A stretch of 18,251 nucleotides of DNA from AWTP1-13 sp035253505 (GTDB lineage Bacteria; Pseudomonadota; Alphaproteobacteria; Rhizobiales; Hyphomicrobiaceae). Both the position numbers and the translations under genes were made by a program. The notes under the pieces are model-generated. The model was not told the origin of the DNA and did not search any database. It worked only from the letters and a program-made list of their open reading frames with translations. This document shows positions 1 to 9,280 of the stretch, one piece after another (position 1 is the stretch's first letter; each line of letters starts with the position of its first letter). Location of the stretch: contig DATFCC010000251.1 in assembly GCA_035253505.1 (NCBI GenBank), positions 1 through 18,251 of the forward strand, read 5' to 3'.

Positions 1-300
1 GGTGTGGCCAACGCCATCGAAGCCTACCGCCAGGGCGTGCGCGCGATCGATGGTGCCGCCGGCGGGCTCGGGGGTTGCCCGTTCGCGCCCGGTGCTGCGG
101 GTAACACCGCGAGCGAGGACATCGTCTTCGCCTTCGAGCACATGGGGATCTCGACCGGCATCGACTTCGGCCGCCTGCTGAAGGCCGCCGATGCGGTCTC
201 GGGCGTCGCCCCCGAGCAGGCCGGCGGCAAGCTGCGCATCGTCCCGCGCAAGCGCGCGCTGTCGGGCTTCGGCGCCGCCACGCAGGGGGTGGGCGCTTAG
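1..300 (+). CDS. Hydroxymethylglutaryl-CoA lyase, C-terminal part (5' end outside window)
   Basis: This is the last 99 codons of an HMG-CoA lyase, read in frame from base 1. The enzyme cleaves 3-hydroxy-3-methylglutaryl-CoA to acetoacetate and acetyl-CoA, the last step of leucine degradation. The segment GGLGGCPFAPGAAGN (visible residues 21-35) is the family's catalytic loop; its cysteine (bases 76-78) matches the active-site Cys of human and bacterial HMG-CoA lyases. The following stretch, with 'ASEDIVFAFEHMGISTGID', fits the C-terminal lid of the DRE-TIM metallolyase fold. Related pyruvate-carboxyltransferase-domain enzymes such as isopropylmalate synthase lack this glycine/cysteine loop, so the assignment is firm. 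Upstream genes of the leucine pathway may lie left of the window, but that cannot be seen. Confidence 0.92.
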   Translation, partial: GVANAIEAYRQGVRAIDGAAGGLGGCPFAPGAAGNTASEDIVFAFEHMGISTGIDFGRLLKAADAVSGVAPEQAGGKLRIVPRKRALSGFGAATQGVGA

Positions 301-405
301 CCGGAGGGTGCGCCGTGCGGCTGCGGTGCAGCCGCAACGATCTCCACACTGCTGCCCGCTCGTCCGGCTATGGCCTGCGCGGAGGAAACGCCACGAGCCC
401 CCGCG

Positions 406-1290
406 ATGTTCGCCCGCCTGCTGGCCGCCGGCCTGACTGCCCTGCTGCTCGCCCTGCACGGTTTTGCCGCCCATGCCGCGGGCCGCGTTGCGCTCGTGAT
501 CGGCATCGGCAGCTACCGGCAGGCGCCATCGCTCAGGAACCCGGTCCACGACGCCGGCGACTTGAGCCAGGCGCTGCAGGAACTCGGCTTCGAGGTGGTT
601 CTGCTCACCGATGCGGGCAAGTCGCCACTCGATATGGCCATCCGCACCTTCGCGCGGCAGGTTGCCGGCGCCGACGTGGGCCTCGTGTTCTTTGCCGGCC
701 ATGGCGTCCAGGTCGCCGGCCAGAACTATCTCCTGCCCGCCGACGCCAGGTTCGAGAACGCGCGTGACCTCGAGCTCGATGCGATCCGGCTCGATCTCCT
801 CCTCGGCCTGCTGGAGAACGGACGGGACGGCAAGGTCAGCATCGTCCTGCTCGATGCCTGCCGCGACAATCCGCTGACGCGCAATCTGGCGCGTGCGGCC
901 GGCGTGCGCTCGGATGCCTATCCGCGCGGCCTCGCGGCGGTCCAGTCCGGTGCCGGCTCTTTCATCGCCTTTGCGACGGCGCCGGGCAAGGTCGCCTACG
1001 ACGGCCAGGGCCGCAATTCCCCGTTCACCGCCGCGCTGCTGCGCCACATCCGCACGGCCAACCGAGGCCTCAACGCCCTCATGATCGAGGTGCGCAAGGA
1101 TGTGATGGCCGCGACGGGCAATGCCCAGGTTCCCTGGGACCATTCCGCCCTGCTCCAGGATTTTCAGTTCCGTCCGGCCACCGGCCTCGTGACGGGCTCG
1201 CTGCCCTCCGATCCGACATCCGCCGACGATGTCCGGCGTCAGGAGCGCGCGCGTCGGCTCGAGGAGGAGCTCAGCCGCCGCCCGCCCTGA
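406..1290 (+). CDS. Exported caspase-family (peptidase C14-like) protein
   Basis: A 294-residue protein beginning with a signal peptide (MFARLLAAGLTALLLAL..., cleavage likely after the AAHAA motif). The rest is one caspase-like fold: 'RVALVIGIGSYR' (strand 1), 'DAGDLSQALQELGFEV', the catalytic His in 'VFFAGHGVQ' (about H99) and the catalytic Cys in 'LLDACRDNP' (about C152), then 'GSFIAFATAPGKVAYDG'. Both catalytic residues are present, so it should be an active cysteine peptidase of the bacterial metacaspase/orthocaspase type, acting in the periplasm or exported. An in-frame ATG at 370 would add 12 residues, two of them Glu, ahead of the signal peptide, so 406 is preferred; GGAGG lies 20 bases upstream, which is rather far. 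The protein ends with a short charged helix (RRQERARRLEEELSRR) and has none of the C-terminal repeats often fused to such domains. Its substrate is unknown. Confidence 0.85.
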   Translation: MFARLLAAGLTALLLALHGFAAHAAGRVALVIGIGSYRQAPSLRNPVHDAGDLSQALQELGFEVVLLTDAGKSPLDMAIRTFARQVAGADVGLVFFAGHGVQVAGQNYLLPADARFENARDLELDAIRLDLLLGLLENGRDGKVSIVLLDACRDNPLTRNLARAAGVRSDAYPRGLAAVQSGAGSFIAFATAPGKVAYDGQGRNSPFTAALLRHIRTANRGLNALMIEVRKDVMAATGNAQVPWDHSALLQDFQFRPATGLVTGSLPSDPTSADDVRRQERARRLEEELSRRPP

Positions 1291-1319
1291 GAGAAGGAAC
1301 GCACGCCCGACAGTTTTCG

Positions 1320-1928
1320 CTATTCGCCCTTCGAGACGGGCTGGCGCGGGTGCACATAGTCCTTGAAGTCGCCGAAACTCTTCCACGCCGGCTCGACGGG
1401 GTCCTCGCCGGGACGCGGCACGTACTTCGACGGCTCGACGAGCTGCAGCGCGGGAATGTAGCGCGGGCAATTGGGAAAGATCGCCCGCGCCTTCACCCGC
1501 ACGATCAGTTGCGCGCCGACCGTGCGCGCCAGCAGCGGATCCTCACGGCACACGCGTGCCTCGCCGTTGACGCGGAGCCGGCGCGGCTTCTCATGCAGGT
1601 CGATGAACAGCAACCCGACGTTCGGGTTGACCAGAATATTGCCCAGGCTCTTGAACATTCCGTTGCCGTCGTAATCGGGAAATGCCAGCTCGTCGGGTGC
1701 GGTCACCTGCACGAAGCCGGCTGGGCCGCCCTTGAAGGAGCAGTCCGGCCGGCCGTCGGCGTCCGCGGTCGCCATGAAAAAATAGATGACGCGCCCGAGG
1801 AACGCCGTGTCGTCGGCCGTGAACGCCGTGCGGGTGAGCTTCTCCTCCAGGCGATCGGATATCCGACGACTGTCGAACGCGTCCTGAAGCTCACGGCTTC
1901 CCTGGTGAAACATGATGCTCCGGGGCAT
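1320..1928 (-). CDS. Pyridoxamine 5'-phosphate oxidase-family (PPOX, FMN-binding split-barrel) protein
   Basis: A 202-residue cytoplasmic protein of the FMN-binding split beta-barrel family. Supporting segments are 'FLGRVIYFFMATADADGRPDCSFKGG' (first strands and phosphate-binding region), 'ELAFPDYDGNGMFKSLGNILVNPNVGLLFIDL' (the typical N-x-x-x-N-P-x-V-G-L-L-F motif) and 'RRLRVNGEARV'. These match general PPOX-class flavin oxidoreductases rather than true PdxH, so the substrate cannot be stated. The length fits the family. The ATG at 1928 is preceded by a GCGAGG-like ribosome-binding site. The gene is convergent with the caspase-like gene (29 bases between the stops) and divergent from the ABC operon starting at 2213. 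Confidence 0.85.
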   Translation of the reverse strand: MPRSIMFHQGSRELQDAFDSRRISDRLEEKLTRTAFTADDTAFLGRVIYFFMATADADGRPDCSFKGGPAGFVQVTAPDELAFPDYDGNGMFKSLGNILVNPNVGLLFIDLHEKPRRLRVNGEARVCREDPLLARTVGAQLIVRVKARAIFPNCPRYIPALQLVEPSKYVPRPGEDPVEPAWKSFGDFKDYVHPRQPVSKGE

Positions 1929-2212
1929 GGAAACCTCGCCAAATCGTTGTCACGGCCGGCTGCGCTGAAGGTACATCATGCGTCAGGCGCCCGCGCCATG
2001 CGATGACGGAATTGGCGGAGCTGTCTGCACCATGGCCCCGGCCCATCGCCGCCGCGCCGCCCAAATCTTAAGGCAAAGCGGCCCATGTCTCGCCCCTCCC
2101 CTTGCTCTGCCTTGCCTTTGTGGGTTAGCAAAACAACTGGTATACCAAGCGTCGCCGCGAGAACTGCCGTGCCTGGGACAATCACGGGCATTTCCCGCGA
2201 GGGAGGAAAACG
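1929..2212. promoter_or_regulatory. Divergent promoter region between the PPOX gene and the ABC-importer operon
   Basis: These 284 bases contain no convincing gene. They must carry promoters for both flanking genes. The part near 2070-2150 is less GC-rich than its surroundings and holds the candidate promoter and palindrome listed separately. I see no terminator or repeat here. Confidence 0.5.
2118..2147 (+). promoter_or_regulatory. Candidate sigma-70 promoter overlapped by a TGGTATACCA operator
   Basis: TGGTATACCA (2138-2147) is a perfect 10-bp palindrome. It also reads as an extended -10 (TG-G-TATACC, hexamer 2141-2146), with a weak -35 TTGTGG at 2118-2123, spacer 17. The start of the ABC operon lies 66 bases downstream. 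TGGT/ACCA half-sites are typical of GntR-family (FCD subgroup) operators, so a GntR repressor is a reasonable guess. No GntR gene is in the window, so the regulator is unknown. The palindrome is seen directly; its role is inferred. Confidence 0.45.
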
Positions 2213-4288
<2,076 letters not shown>

Positions 4289-4337
4289 AGTGAGTAGCCG
4301 AACGGCGGGACCGGCTTGCCGATAGGAGAGGCCAACA

Positions 4338-5915
4338 ATGCGTCGAACAAGCATTCCCGTTGTCGCCATGGGCATCGCCCTGGCATGCGCGGCCGGTAGC
4401 GGCCAGGCAGCCGAGCCCAAGCGCGGCGGCGTCCTGAACTTCGGCGTAGTGGCCGAGCCACCCAACTACGACTGCCACGGCAGCACGACCTTCGCCCTGG
4501 TCCACCCGATTGCGCCCCACTACTCGCTGCTGGTGAAGTTCGACGGCAAGGACTATCCCAAGGTGGTCCCCGACCTGGCGCAGAGCTGGTCGGTGTCGCC
4601 GGACGGTATGACCTACACGTTCAAGCTGCGCACCGGTGTCAAGTTCCACGATGGCTCGCCGCTCACCTCCGCCGACATCAAGGCCAGCTACGACCGCATC
4701 ATCAGCCCGCCCCCCGGGGTGGTGTCGATCCGCAAGGCCTACTACTCCGACCTGGCCGTGGAGACACCCGATCCGGCAACCGTGGTGTTCAAGCTCAAGA
4801 ACCCCATGGCCGGCGTGCTGGAGGCGCTGGCGTCGCCCTTCAACTGCATCTATAGCGCCGCCAAGCTCGCGCAGAACCCGAAGTACCCCGAGACCGAGAT
4901 CATGGGTTCGGGCCCCTTCACGCTGGTGAGCCATGTGCGCGGCACGAGCTGGGAAGGCAAGCGCTTCGACGGCTACTTTGACAAGGGCAAACCCTATCTG
5001 GACGGCTACAAGGCGTTCTTCGTGAAATCGAACGCCGTCGTGCCGGGCATCATCGGCGGACAGTTCGACGCCGAGTTCCGCGGCCGCAACCCCTCCGAGA
5101 AGACCCAGCTCCTGGAGAAGATGAAGGACAATCTGGCGGTCTTCGAGGGGACCTGGGTCAACAACCTCATGATCGTCTTCAACACCACGCGCAAACCCTT
5201 CGACGACGTGCGGGTGCGCCAGGCCCTCAGCATGGCCATCGACCGCTGGGGCGGCTCGGATGCGCTCTCGCGCATCTCCATCCTGAAGTTCGTCGGCGGC
5301 GTGATGCGGCCGGGCTATGCGATGTCGTTGCCGGAGGCCGAGCTCGTCAAGCTGCCGGGCTTCTCCAAGGACATCGCCAAATCCCGCGAGGACGCCAAGA
5401 AGCTGCTGGCGGACGCCGGCGTCAAGGACCTCAAGTTCAAACTGCTCAATCGCAATGTCGCAGAGCCCTATACGCCCGGCGCCGTCTACTCGATCGACCA
5501 GTGGCGCCGGATCGGCGTCATTGCCGAGCATGAGCAGCTCGAGACCAAGCTCTATCAGGATCGCGTGGCCTCGGGTGACTTCGACGTGGCGATCGAGTTC
5601 CAGGCCGACTTCATGGACGATCCGACGGCCCAGTTCTCCAAGTTCCTGACCAAGGCCCTCTCGCCGTCGGGATACTCGGGCCATACCGACACCAAGATCG
5701 ACGCCATGTACGAGAAGCAGCGGCGCACTATCGATGTGGCCGAGCGCACCAAGATCGTGCGCGAGATGGAGCGCTATGCACTTACGCAGGCCTACAATGT
5801 GCCCCTGCTGTGGTGGCAGCGCATCATCGTCAACCACAAGAAGATTCAGGGCTGGTACATCACGCCCAGCCACTATCTTTGGCAGGACCTGTCGACCGTC
5901 TGGCTCGACCAGTAG
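4338..5915 (+). CDS. ABC transporter substrate-binding protein, family 5 (peptide/nickel/opine type)
   Basis: A 525-residue periplasmic binding protein. The signal peptide is MRRTSIPVVAMGIALACAAG... with likely cleavage after SGQAA, and there is no lipobox. Family-5 hallmarks are 'RGGVLNFGVVAEPPNYDCH' (mature N-terminus), 'YPKVVPDLAQSWSVSPDGMTYTFKLRTGVKFHDG', 'LTSADIKASYDRI', 'MGSGPFTLV' and 'FDDVRVRQALSMAIDR'. Length fits DppA/OppA relatives. The ligand cannot be told from sequence; family members bind peptides, nickel chelates, glutathione or opines. ATG 4338 has GGAGAG at 4325-4330. A strong hairpin follows the stop codon, which may help the cell make more binding protein than permease. 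Confidence 0.94.
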   Translation: MRRTSIPVVAMGIALACAAGSGQAAEPKRGGVLNFGVVAEPPNYDCHGSTTFALVHPIAPHYSLLVKFDGKDYPKVVPDLAQSWSVSPDGMTYTFKLRTGVKFHDGSPLTSADIKASYDRIISPPPGVVSIRKAYYSDLAVETPDPATVVFKLKNPMAGVLEALASPFNCIYSAAKLAQNPKYPETEIMGSGPFTLVSHVRGTSWEGKRFDGYFDKGKPYLDGYKAFFVKSNAVVPGIIGGQFDAEFRGRNPSEKTQLLEKMKDNLAVFEGTWVNNLMIVFNTTRKPFDDVRVRQALSMAIDRWGGSDALSRISILKFVGGVMRPGYAMSLPEAELVKLPGFSKDIAKSREDAKKLLADAGVKDLKFKLLNRNVAEPYTPGAVYSIDQWRRIGVIAEHEQLETKLYQDRVASGDFDVAIEFQADFMDDPTAQFSKFLTKALSPSGYSGHTDTKIDAMYEKQRRTIDVAERTKIVREMERYALTQAYNVPLLWWQRIIVNHKKIQGWYITPSHYLWQDLSTVWLDQ

Positions 5916-5924
5916 TACACGAAC

Positions 5925-5952
5925 AGCGTCGGCGGCCGCGGCCGCCGGCGTT
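5925..5952 (+). repeat. Strong GC hairpin (perfect 18-bp palindrome) between binding-protein and permease genes
   Basis: CGGCGGCCGCGGCCGCCG at 5930-5947 equals its own reverse complement. Flanking bases extend the pairing to about 5925-5952, with two G-T wobbles. It begins 10 bases after the stop of the binding-protein gene. No T-run follows, so it is not a classical intrinsic terminator. Its position fits a 3' stabilising or attenuating stem-loop, as known after other binding-protein genes such as malE; the role is inferred. Confidence 0.65.
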
Positions 5953-5972
5953 CCCCATGCGGGTATAGGCCC

Positions 5973-6926
5973 ATGCTCTGGTACGTGATCCGCCGCCTCA
6001 TTCTGGTCATCCCGACCCTGATCGGGGTGGCGATCGCCGTCTTCTTCCTCATCCGCGTGATGCCGGGCGACGTTGTCGTCGTGAAGCTGCGGGCCGATGG
6101 CGCCGCGGTCTCCGAGGAGGCCATCCAGGCCGAGCGCAAGCGGCTAGGGCTCGACAAGCCGCTCTACGAGCAATTCTACGACTACATGCTGGGGCTGCCG
6201 CGCCTGGATCTTGGCAAGTCGCTGTGGACTGGCGAAGCCGTCACCAAGGAGATCGCGCTGCGTATGCCGGTGTCCTTCCAGATCGCCATCATGGCGGCGC
6301 TCATCGCCGTGTTGATCGCCATCCCCCTCGGCACCATCTCGGCGCTCTACCGCGACAGCTGGATCGATCACACTGTCCGGGTGGTGGCCGTCTCGGGCCT
6401 TGCCATCCCGTCGTTCTGGCTCGGCATGCTGATCATTCTCGGCCTGCTGTCGTTGTTCAACTGGCTGCCCAAGATCGGCTATGTGCCCTTCTGGCAGGAC
6501 CCGATCGGCAACCTGGCCGTGACCATCTGGCCCGCCGCCTCGGTCGGCTACCGGTACGCCGCGGTGGCGACGCGCATGATGCGCTCCTCGCTGCTGGAGG
6601 TGATGCGCGAGGACTACATCCGCACCGCGCGCGCCAAGGGCGTGTGGACGCGCCTGATCATGCGCCGCCATGCCCTGCGCAACGCGCTGCTGCCCGTGGT
6701 GACGGTGGTCGGCCTCGAGTTCGCGTTCCTGATCGGCGGCCTGGTGGTAACCGAGCAGGTGTTCAACATCAACGGCATCGGCAAGCTGTTCGTGGACGCC
6801 ACCGCGCGCGGGGATTTCAATCTGATCCAGGGCCTCGTGCTGCTGATCGCCACCATTTTCGTGCTGGTGAACCTGATCGTGGACCTGCTCTACGGCTGGC
6901 TCGATCCGCGCATCCGCTTGACCTGA
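5973..6926 (+). CDS. ABC transporter permease, DppB/GsiC-like
   Basis: A 317-residue inner-membrane permease, one half of the channel of the family-5 importer. The start 'MLWYVIRRLILVIPTLIGVAI' is the standard DppB-type first membrane helix (about 8-28). Further helices lie near 103-123, 138-162, 230-252 and 279-304. The EAA coupling loop that docks on the ATPase is 'EDYIRTARAKG' (about 213-223), followed by 'HALRNALLPVVTVVG'. The C-terminal 'LLYGWLDPRIRL' is typical of the family. ATG 5973 has only a weak ribosome-binding site, which fits lower expression than the binding protein. The partner permease starts 9 bases after its stop. Confidence 0.94.
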   Translation: MLWYVIRRLILVIPTLIGVAIAVFFLIRVMPGDVVVVKLRADGAAVSEEAIQAERKRLGLDKPLYEQFYDYMLGLPRLDLGKSLWTGEAVTKEIALRMPVSFQIAIMAALIAVLIAIPLGTISALYRDSWIDHTVRVVAVSGLAIPSFWLGMLIILGLLSLFNWLPKIGYVPFWQDPIGNLAVTIWPAASVGYRYAAVATRMMRSSLLEVMREDYIRTARAKGVWTRLIMRRHALRNALLPVVTVVGLEFAFLIGGLVVTEQVFNINGIGKLFVDATARGDFNLIQGLVLLIATIFVLVNLIVDLLYGWLDPRIRLT

Positions 6927-6935
6927 GGCGCACCC

Positions 6936-7832
6936 ATGGCAACCGTCGCGACGACACCCCAGGTCGACACCATCCCGAAGCGGCCGAACGCCACGTGGCA
7001 GTTCATCAAGTCGCAGCCGCTGGGCCTCGTCGGGTTCCTCATCATCCTGTTGTACGTCGTGTGCGCCTTCGGCGCCCGCTGGATCGCCCCGTTCGATCCC
7101 GAATCCATCGATTTCGCCGCCATGCTCGCCGGCCCGGGGCATGAGCATTGGTTCGGCACCGACCAGTACGGGCGCGACGTCTTCTCGCGCATCGTCTACG
7201 GCTCGCGCACCGCGCTCGCCGTGGGCATCATCTCGGCCGTGCTCGGCTGCACGCTGGGCGCCCTGCTGGGTGCAGCCTCCGGCTACTTCGGGGGGCGCAT
7301 CGACAACGCCATCCAGCGCGTCGTCGACATCATGCTGTCGTTTCCCATCATCGTGCTGGCCATGGTGGTGGTGGCGGTGCTCGGCAAGCGCACGCTGCTC
7401 GGCATCGACCTGAACCTGATCGCCGCCATCACGCTGCCGATCGTGCCGCGCATGGCGCGCGTGGCGCGCGCGTCCACGTTGTCGATTGTGGCCATGCCGT
7501 TCATCGACGCGGCGCGGGCCGCGGGGTTCAGCCACGCGCGGATCATCCTGCGCCACATCACGCCCAACATCGTCGCGCCCTACCTCATCATGGTTTCGGC
7601 ATCGATGGCGCAAGCGATCCTGCTCGAGGCCAGCCTGTCGTTCCTGGGGCTGGGCGTGACCGAGCCGACTCCCGCCTGGGGTCTCATGCTGTCGGGCGCC
7701 AGCGCCGACTTCTACCAGACGGCGCCCTGGATGATCGTGTTCCCGGGCGTGGCCATCACGTTGGCAGTGTTCGCCTTCAATCTGTTCGGCGACTCGCTCC
7801 GCGACTGGCTCGATCCCAAGCTCAAGAGCTGA
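6936..7832 (+). CDS. ABC transporter permease, DppC/GsiD-like
   Basis: A 298-residue inner-membrane permease and the second channel subunit. It has the OppC N-terminal domain 'GLVGFLIILLYVVCAFGARWIAPFDP' (30-55), the conserved periplasmic motif 'HWFGTDQYGRDVFSR' (71-85) and membrane helices near 93-115, 128-150, 152-172, 206-230 and 252-275. The EAA loop 'DAARAAGFSHARIILRHITP' is at 191-210. It ends with 'DSLRDWLDPKLKS', typical of DppC. An AGG in the preceding stop region acts as a ribosome-binding site 7 bases before the ATG. It is the last gene of the operon; the REP-like pair begins 10 bases after its stop. Confidence 0.94.
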   Translation: MATVATTPQVDTIPKRPNATWQFIKSQPLGLVGFLIILLYVVCAFGARWIAPFDPESIDFAAMLAGPGHEHWFGTDQYGRDVFSRIVYGSRTALAVGIISAVLGCTLGALLGAASGYFGGRIDNAIQRVVDIMLSFPIIVLAMVVVAVLGKRTLLGIDLNLIAAITLPIVPRMARVARASTLSIVAMPFIDAARAAGFSHARIILRHITPNIVAPYLIMVSASMAQAILLEASLSFLGLGVTEPTPAWGLMLSGASADFYQTAPWMIVFPGVAITLAVFAFNLFGDSLRDWLDPKLKS

Positions 7833-7842
7833 AACATAAGGT

Positions 7843-7928
7843 GTAGGGTGCAATAGCGAAGCGTATTGCACCGATAGTGCGAGTGAGAGGTGCAATACGG
7901 CCGTCGCCTATTGCACCCTATACGCTAC
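7843..7928. repeat. Inverted pair of REP-like hairpins (BIME-like)
   Basis: There are two copies of the same hairpin in opposite orientation. Copy 1 (plus) has GTAG at 7843-7846, stem GGTGCAATA 7847-7855 / TATTGCACC 7864-7872, and an 8-base loop. Copy 2 (minus) has stem GGTGCAATA 7889-7897 / TATTGCACC 7909-7917 and, reading out on the minus strand, a GTAG foot at 7928-7925. A GTAG or GTGG tetranucleotide in front of an imperfect palindrome is the known layout of REP sequences mobilised by REP-associated (Y1) transposases. No such transposase gene lies in the window. The element sits between two convergent genes, and its CTAC (7925-7928) supplies the TAG stop of the gene at 7925-8425. Confidence 0.8.
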
Positions 7929-8425
7929 ACCCCCAGCGCCTTCCTCACCTCGAACACCTCCATGATGCGGGCGCCCTTGTGCGGGCCGTCGCATACGAAC
8001 TGCCAGCGACCCTCGCTATAGGTGTCGCAAAGCTTGACGCCCTTGATCAGCACCCAGTGCCCCTCCTTGCCCTTGTGGATGGCGAGGATGTAATGCACCC
8101 ACGCGCTGCGCGGCTTCTGCATCCAGGTCCATACGGACGGGCGCTGTTTGCGCTCCAGATGCATGAAGCTCTCCTTCAGCTCCATGCTGTAGCCGAAATG
8201 CGCAAGGGCGGCCGCCACCTCCTCGGCGTGGGTGCCCTTGACGATCGGCTTGCGCTCGGGCGCCACCTGGCGAAAGGCGCGGATCTCGTCCTCCACCTTG
8301 CTCACGGAGTAGCCGGTAATGGCGGAGAGCACGATCGGCCCGCAGAAGGCGATGCGGCCGGTGTCGTTGCGCGCTTCATTGAGGCTGGGCGTGAGACGTG
8401 CCGAGCCGTCGTCCAAGAAGGTCAT
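7925..8425 (-). CDS. Small protein of unknown function, possible papain-like cysteine peptidase fold
   Basis: I do not recognise this 166-residue protein as a named family. It has no signal peptide or membrane segment, so it is probably cytoplasmic. 'GRIAFCGPIVLSAITGY' (C28) resembles the Cys-Gly-Pro helix start of C39/papain-like peptidases, 'GHWVLIKG' (H123) resembles their catalytic His strand, and 'KLCDTYSEGRW' (D134) could give the third residue. The order Cys-His-Asp and the spacing fit that fold. This is inference from motif shape and not a proven homology. ATG 8425 has a good ribosome-binding site, GAGGAA at 8433-8438. Its stop codon TAG lies in the REP tetranucleotide, so the insertion may have reshaped the 3' end. 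Confidence 0.7.
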   Translation of the reverse strand: MTFLDDGSARLTPSLNEARNDTGRIAFCGPIVLSAITGYSVSKVEDEIRAFRQVAPERKPIVKGTHAEEVAAALAHFGYSMELKESFMHLERKQRPSVWTWMQKPRSAWVHYILAIHKGKEGHWVLIKGVKLCDTYSEGRWQFVCDGPHKGARIMEVFEVRKALGV

Positions 8426-8591
8426 CGGGACGTTCCTCGTTGAGCCAAATCGTCTGGTTAATCGAATCTTTCCACGCGCGGCTTAACGAAACGTTGCCTG
8501 CAGTGGGGCAGCGGCAGGTGGCTGCGCCCGCGCGAGCAGGCACCCTGACGCTCTCTCGTTGAAGTGGGGTGTGGAAGCCCGTCCCGCCGCC

Positions 8592-9158
8592 TCAGTCCTT
8601 GGCGCGCTCCACGTAGGAGCCGTCGTCGGTCATGATGACGACGCGGGTGCCGGCCTGGATGTGCGGCGGCACCATCACGCGCAGACCGTTCGACAGCACC
8701 GCCGGCTTGTAGGAAGAGGAGGCCGTCTGGCCCCTGACCACCGGATCCGCCTCCACGATCTCGAACACCACCCGTGGCGGGAGCTCCACCGACACCGGCA
8801 CGCCCTCGTGCAGGTTGATGTTCACCGCCATGTTCTCCTGCAGATAGACGGACTGCTCGCCGATCATGTCCTTGGGCACCGTCACCTGCTCGTAGGTCTC
8901 GGGCTCCATGAAGGTGAAGCCGGTATCGTCTTCGAACAGGTAGTTGTAGGTCTTCTCCTCCAGGTAGGCGCGCTCGACCTGCTCGGTGGTGCGATAGCGC
9001 TCGGTGATCTTCACCCCGTCGGAGATGCGCCGCATATCGAGGTGCGTCACGGGCGTGCCCTTGCCGGGATGGATGTTCTCTGCCTTCATGACCACGCAGA
9101 GCTTGCCGTCGATGTCCAGCACATTGCCTTTGCGGATCGAGCTTGCGATAACCTTCAC
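8592..9158 (-). CDS. efp: Elongation factor P
   Basis: Translation factor EF-P, which binds between the P and E sites and relieves ribosome stalling at polyproline stretches. The 188 residues match the usual length. It shows the N-terminal KOW-like domain 'MKVIASSIRKGNVLDIDGKL', the modification loop 'ENIHPGKGTP' with the acceptor lysine at K33 (E. coli K34), two OB-fold domains, and the EF-P signature region 'GQTASSSYKPAVLSNG' near the C-terminus. The start is the second of two adjacent GTG codons (9158), because it gives the conserved MKVIAS start and exact family length; upstream in-frame ATGs at 9197 and 9302 would add non-conserved tails. It lies head to head with epmA, which encodes its likely modifying enzyme. 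Confidence 0.96.
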   Translation of the reverse strand: MKVIASSIRKGNVLDIDGKLCVVMKAENIHPGKGTPVTHLDMRRISDGVKITERYRTTEQVERAYLEEKTYNYLFEDDTGFTFMEPETYEQVTVPKDMIGEQSVYLQENMAVNINLHEGVPVSVELPPRVVFEIVEADPVVRGQTASSSYKPAVLSNGLRVMVPPHIQAGTRVVIMTDDGSYVERAKD

Positions 9159-9280
9159 CACCGTCGAGCACTCCGCATCTGAGGATGAGCGAGCCATGCT
9201 CGCGTCGTAAGACGGCCGGGCCGTCGAGAGCTGGCCGCTTTCTACAAGCCTTTTCCGGCATCGCCAAGGAGCATCCGCCC
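9159..9280. promoter_or_regulatory. Divergent efp/epmA promoter region with two small palindromes
   Basis: This 122-base gap separates the chosen starts of efp and epmA. It holds GCGAGC-CAT-GCTCGC (9189-9203) and GACGGCC-G-GGCCGTC (9211-9225), the latter a perfect 7-bp inverted repeat with a one-base centre. Either could be an operator or a 5'-leader hairpin; no clear -10/-35 pair is visible. The adjacent reading frames remain open through this gap, so the boundary depends on the chosen starts. Confidence 0.4.

Noticed and set aside
6144..7895. Long open frame antisense to the two permease genes
   Set aside because: It spans two real genes and the REP pair, and its product is His/Arg/Asp-rich without motifs, so it is an artefact of third-position GC.
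7843..7928. CRISPR array or intrinsic terminator for the repeated GGTGCAATA words
   Set aside because: Only two inverted hairpins, no spacer-repeat periodicity and no T-run; a REP pair explains it better.
8426..8591. Possible efp terminator or small RNA in the 166-base gap
   Set aside because: TGCCTGC/GCAGGCA repeats occur but with a loop of more than 30 bases and no T-run; too weak to call.
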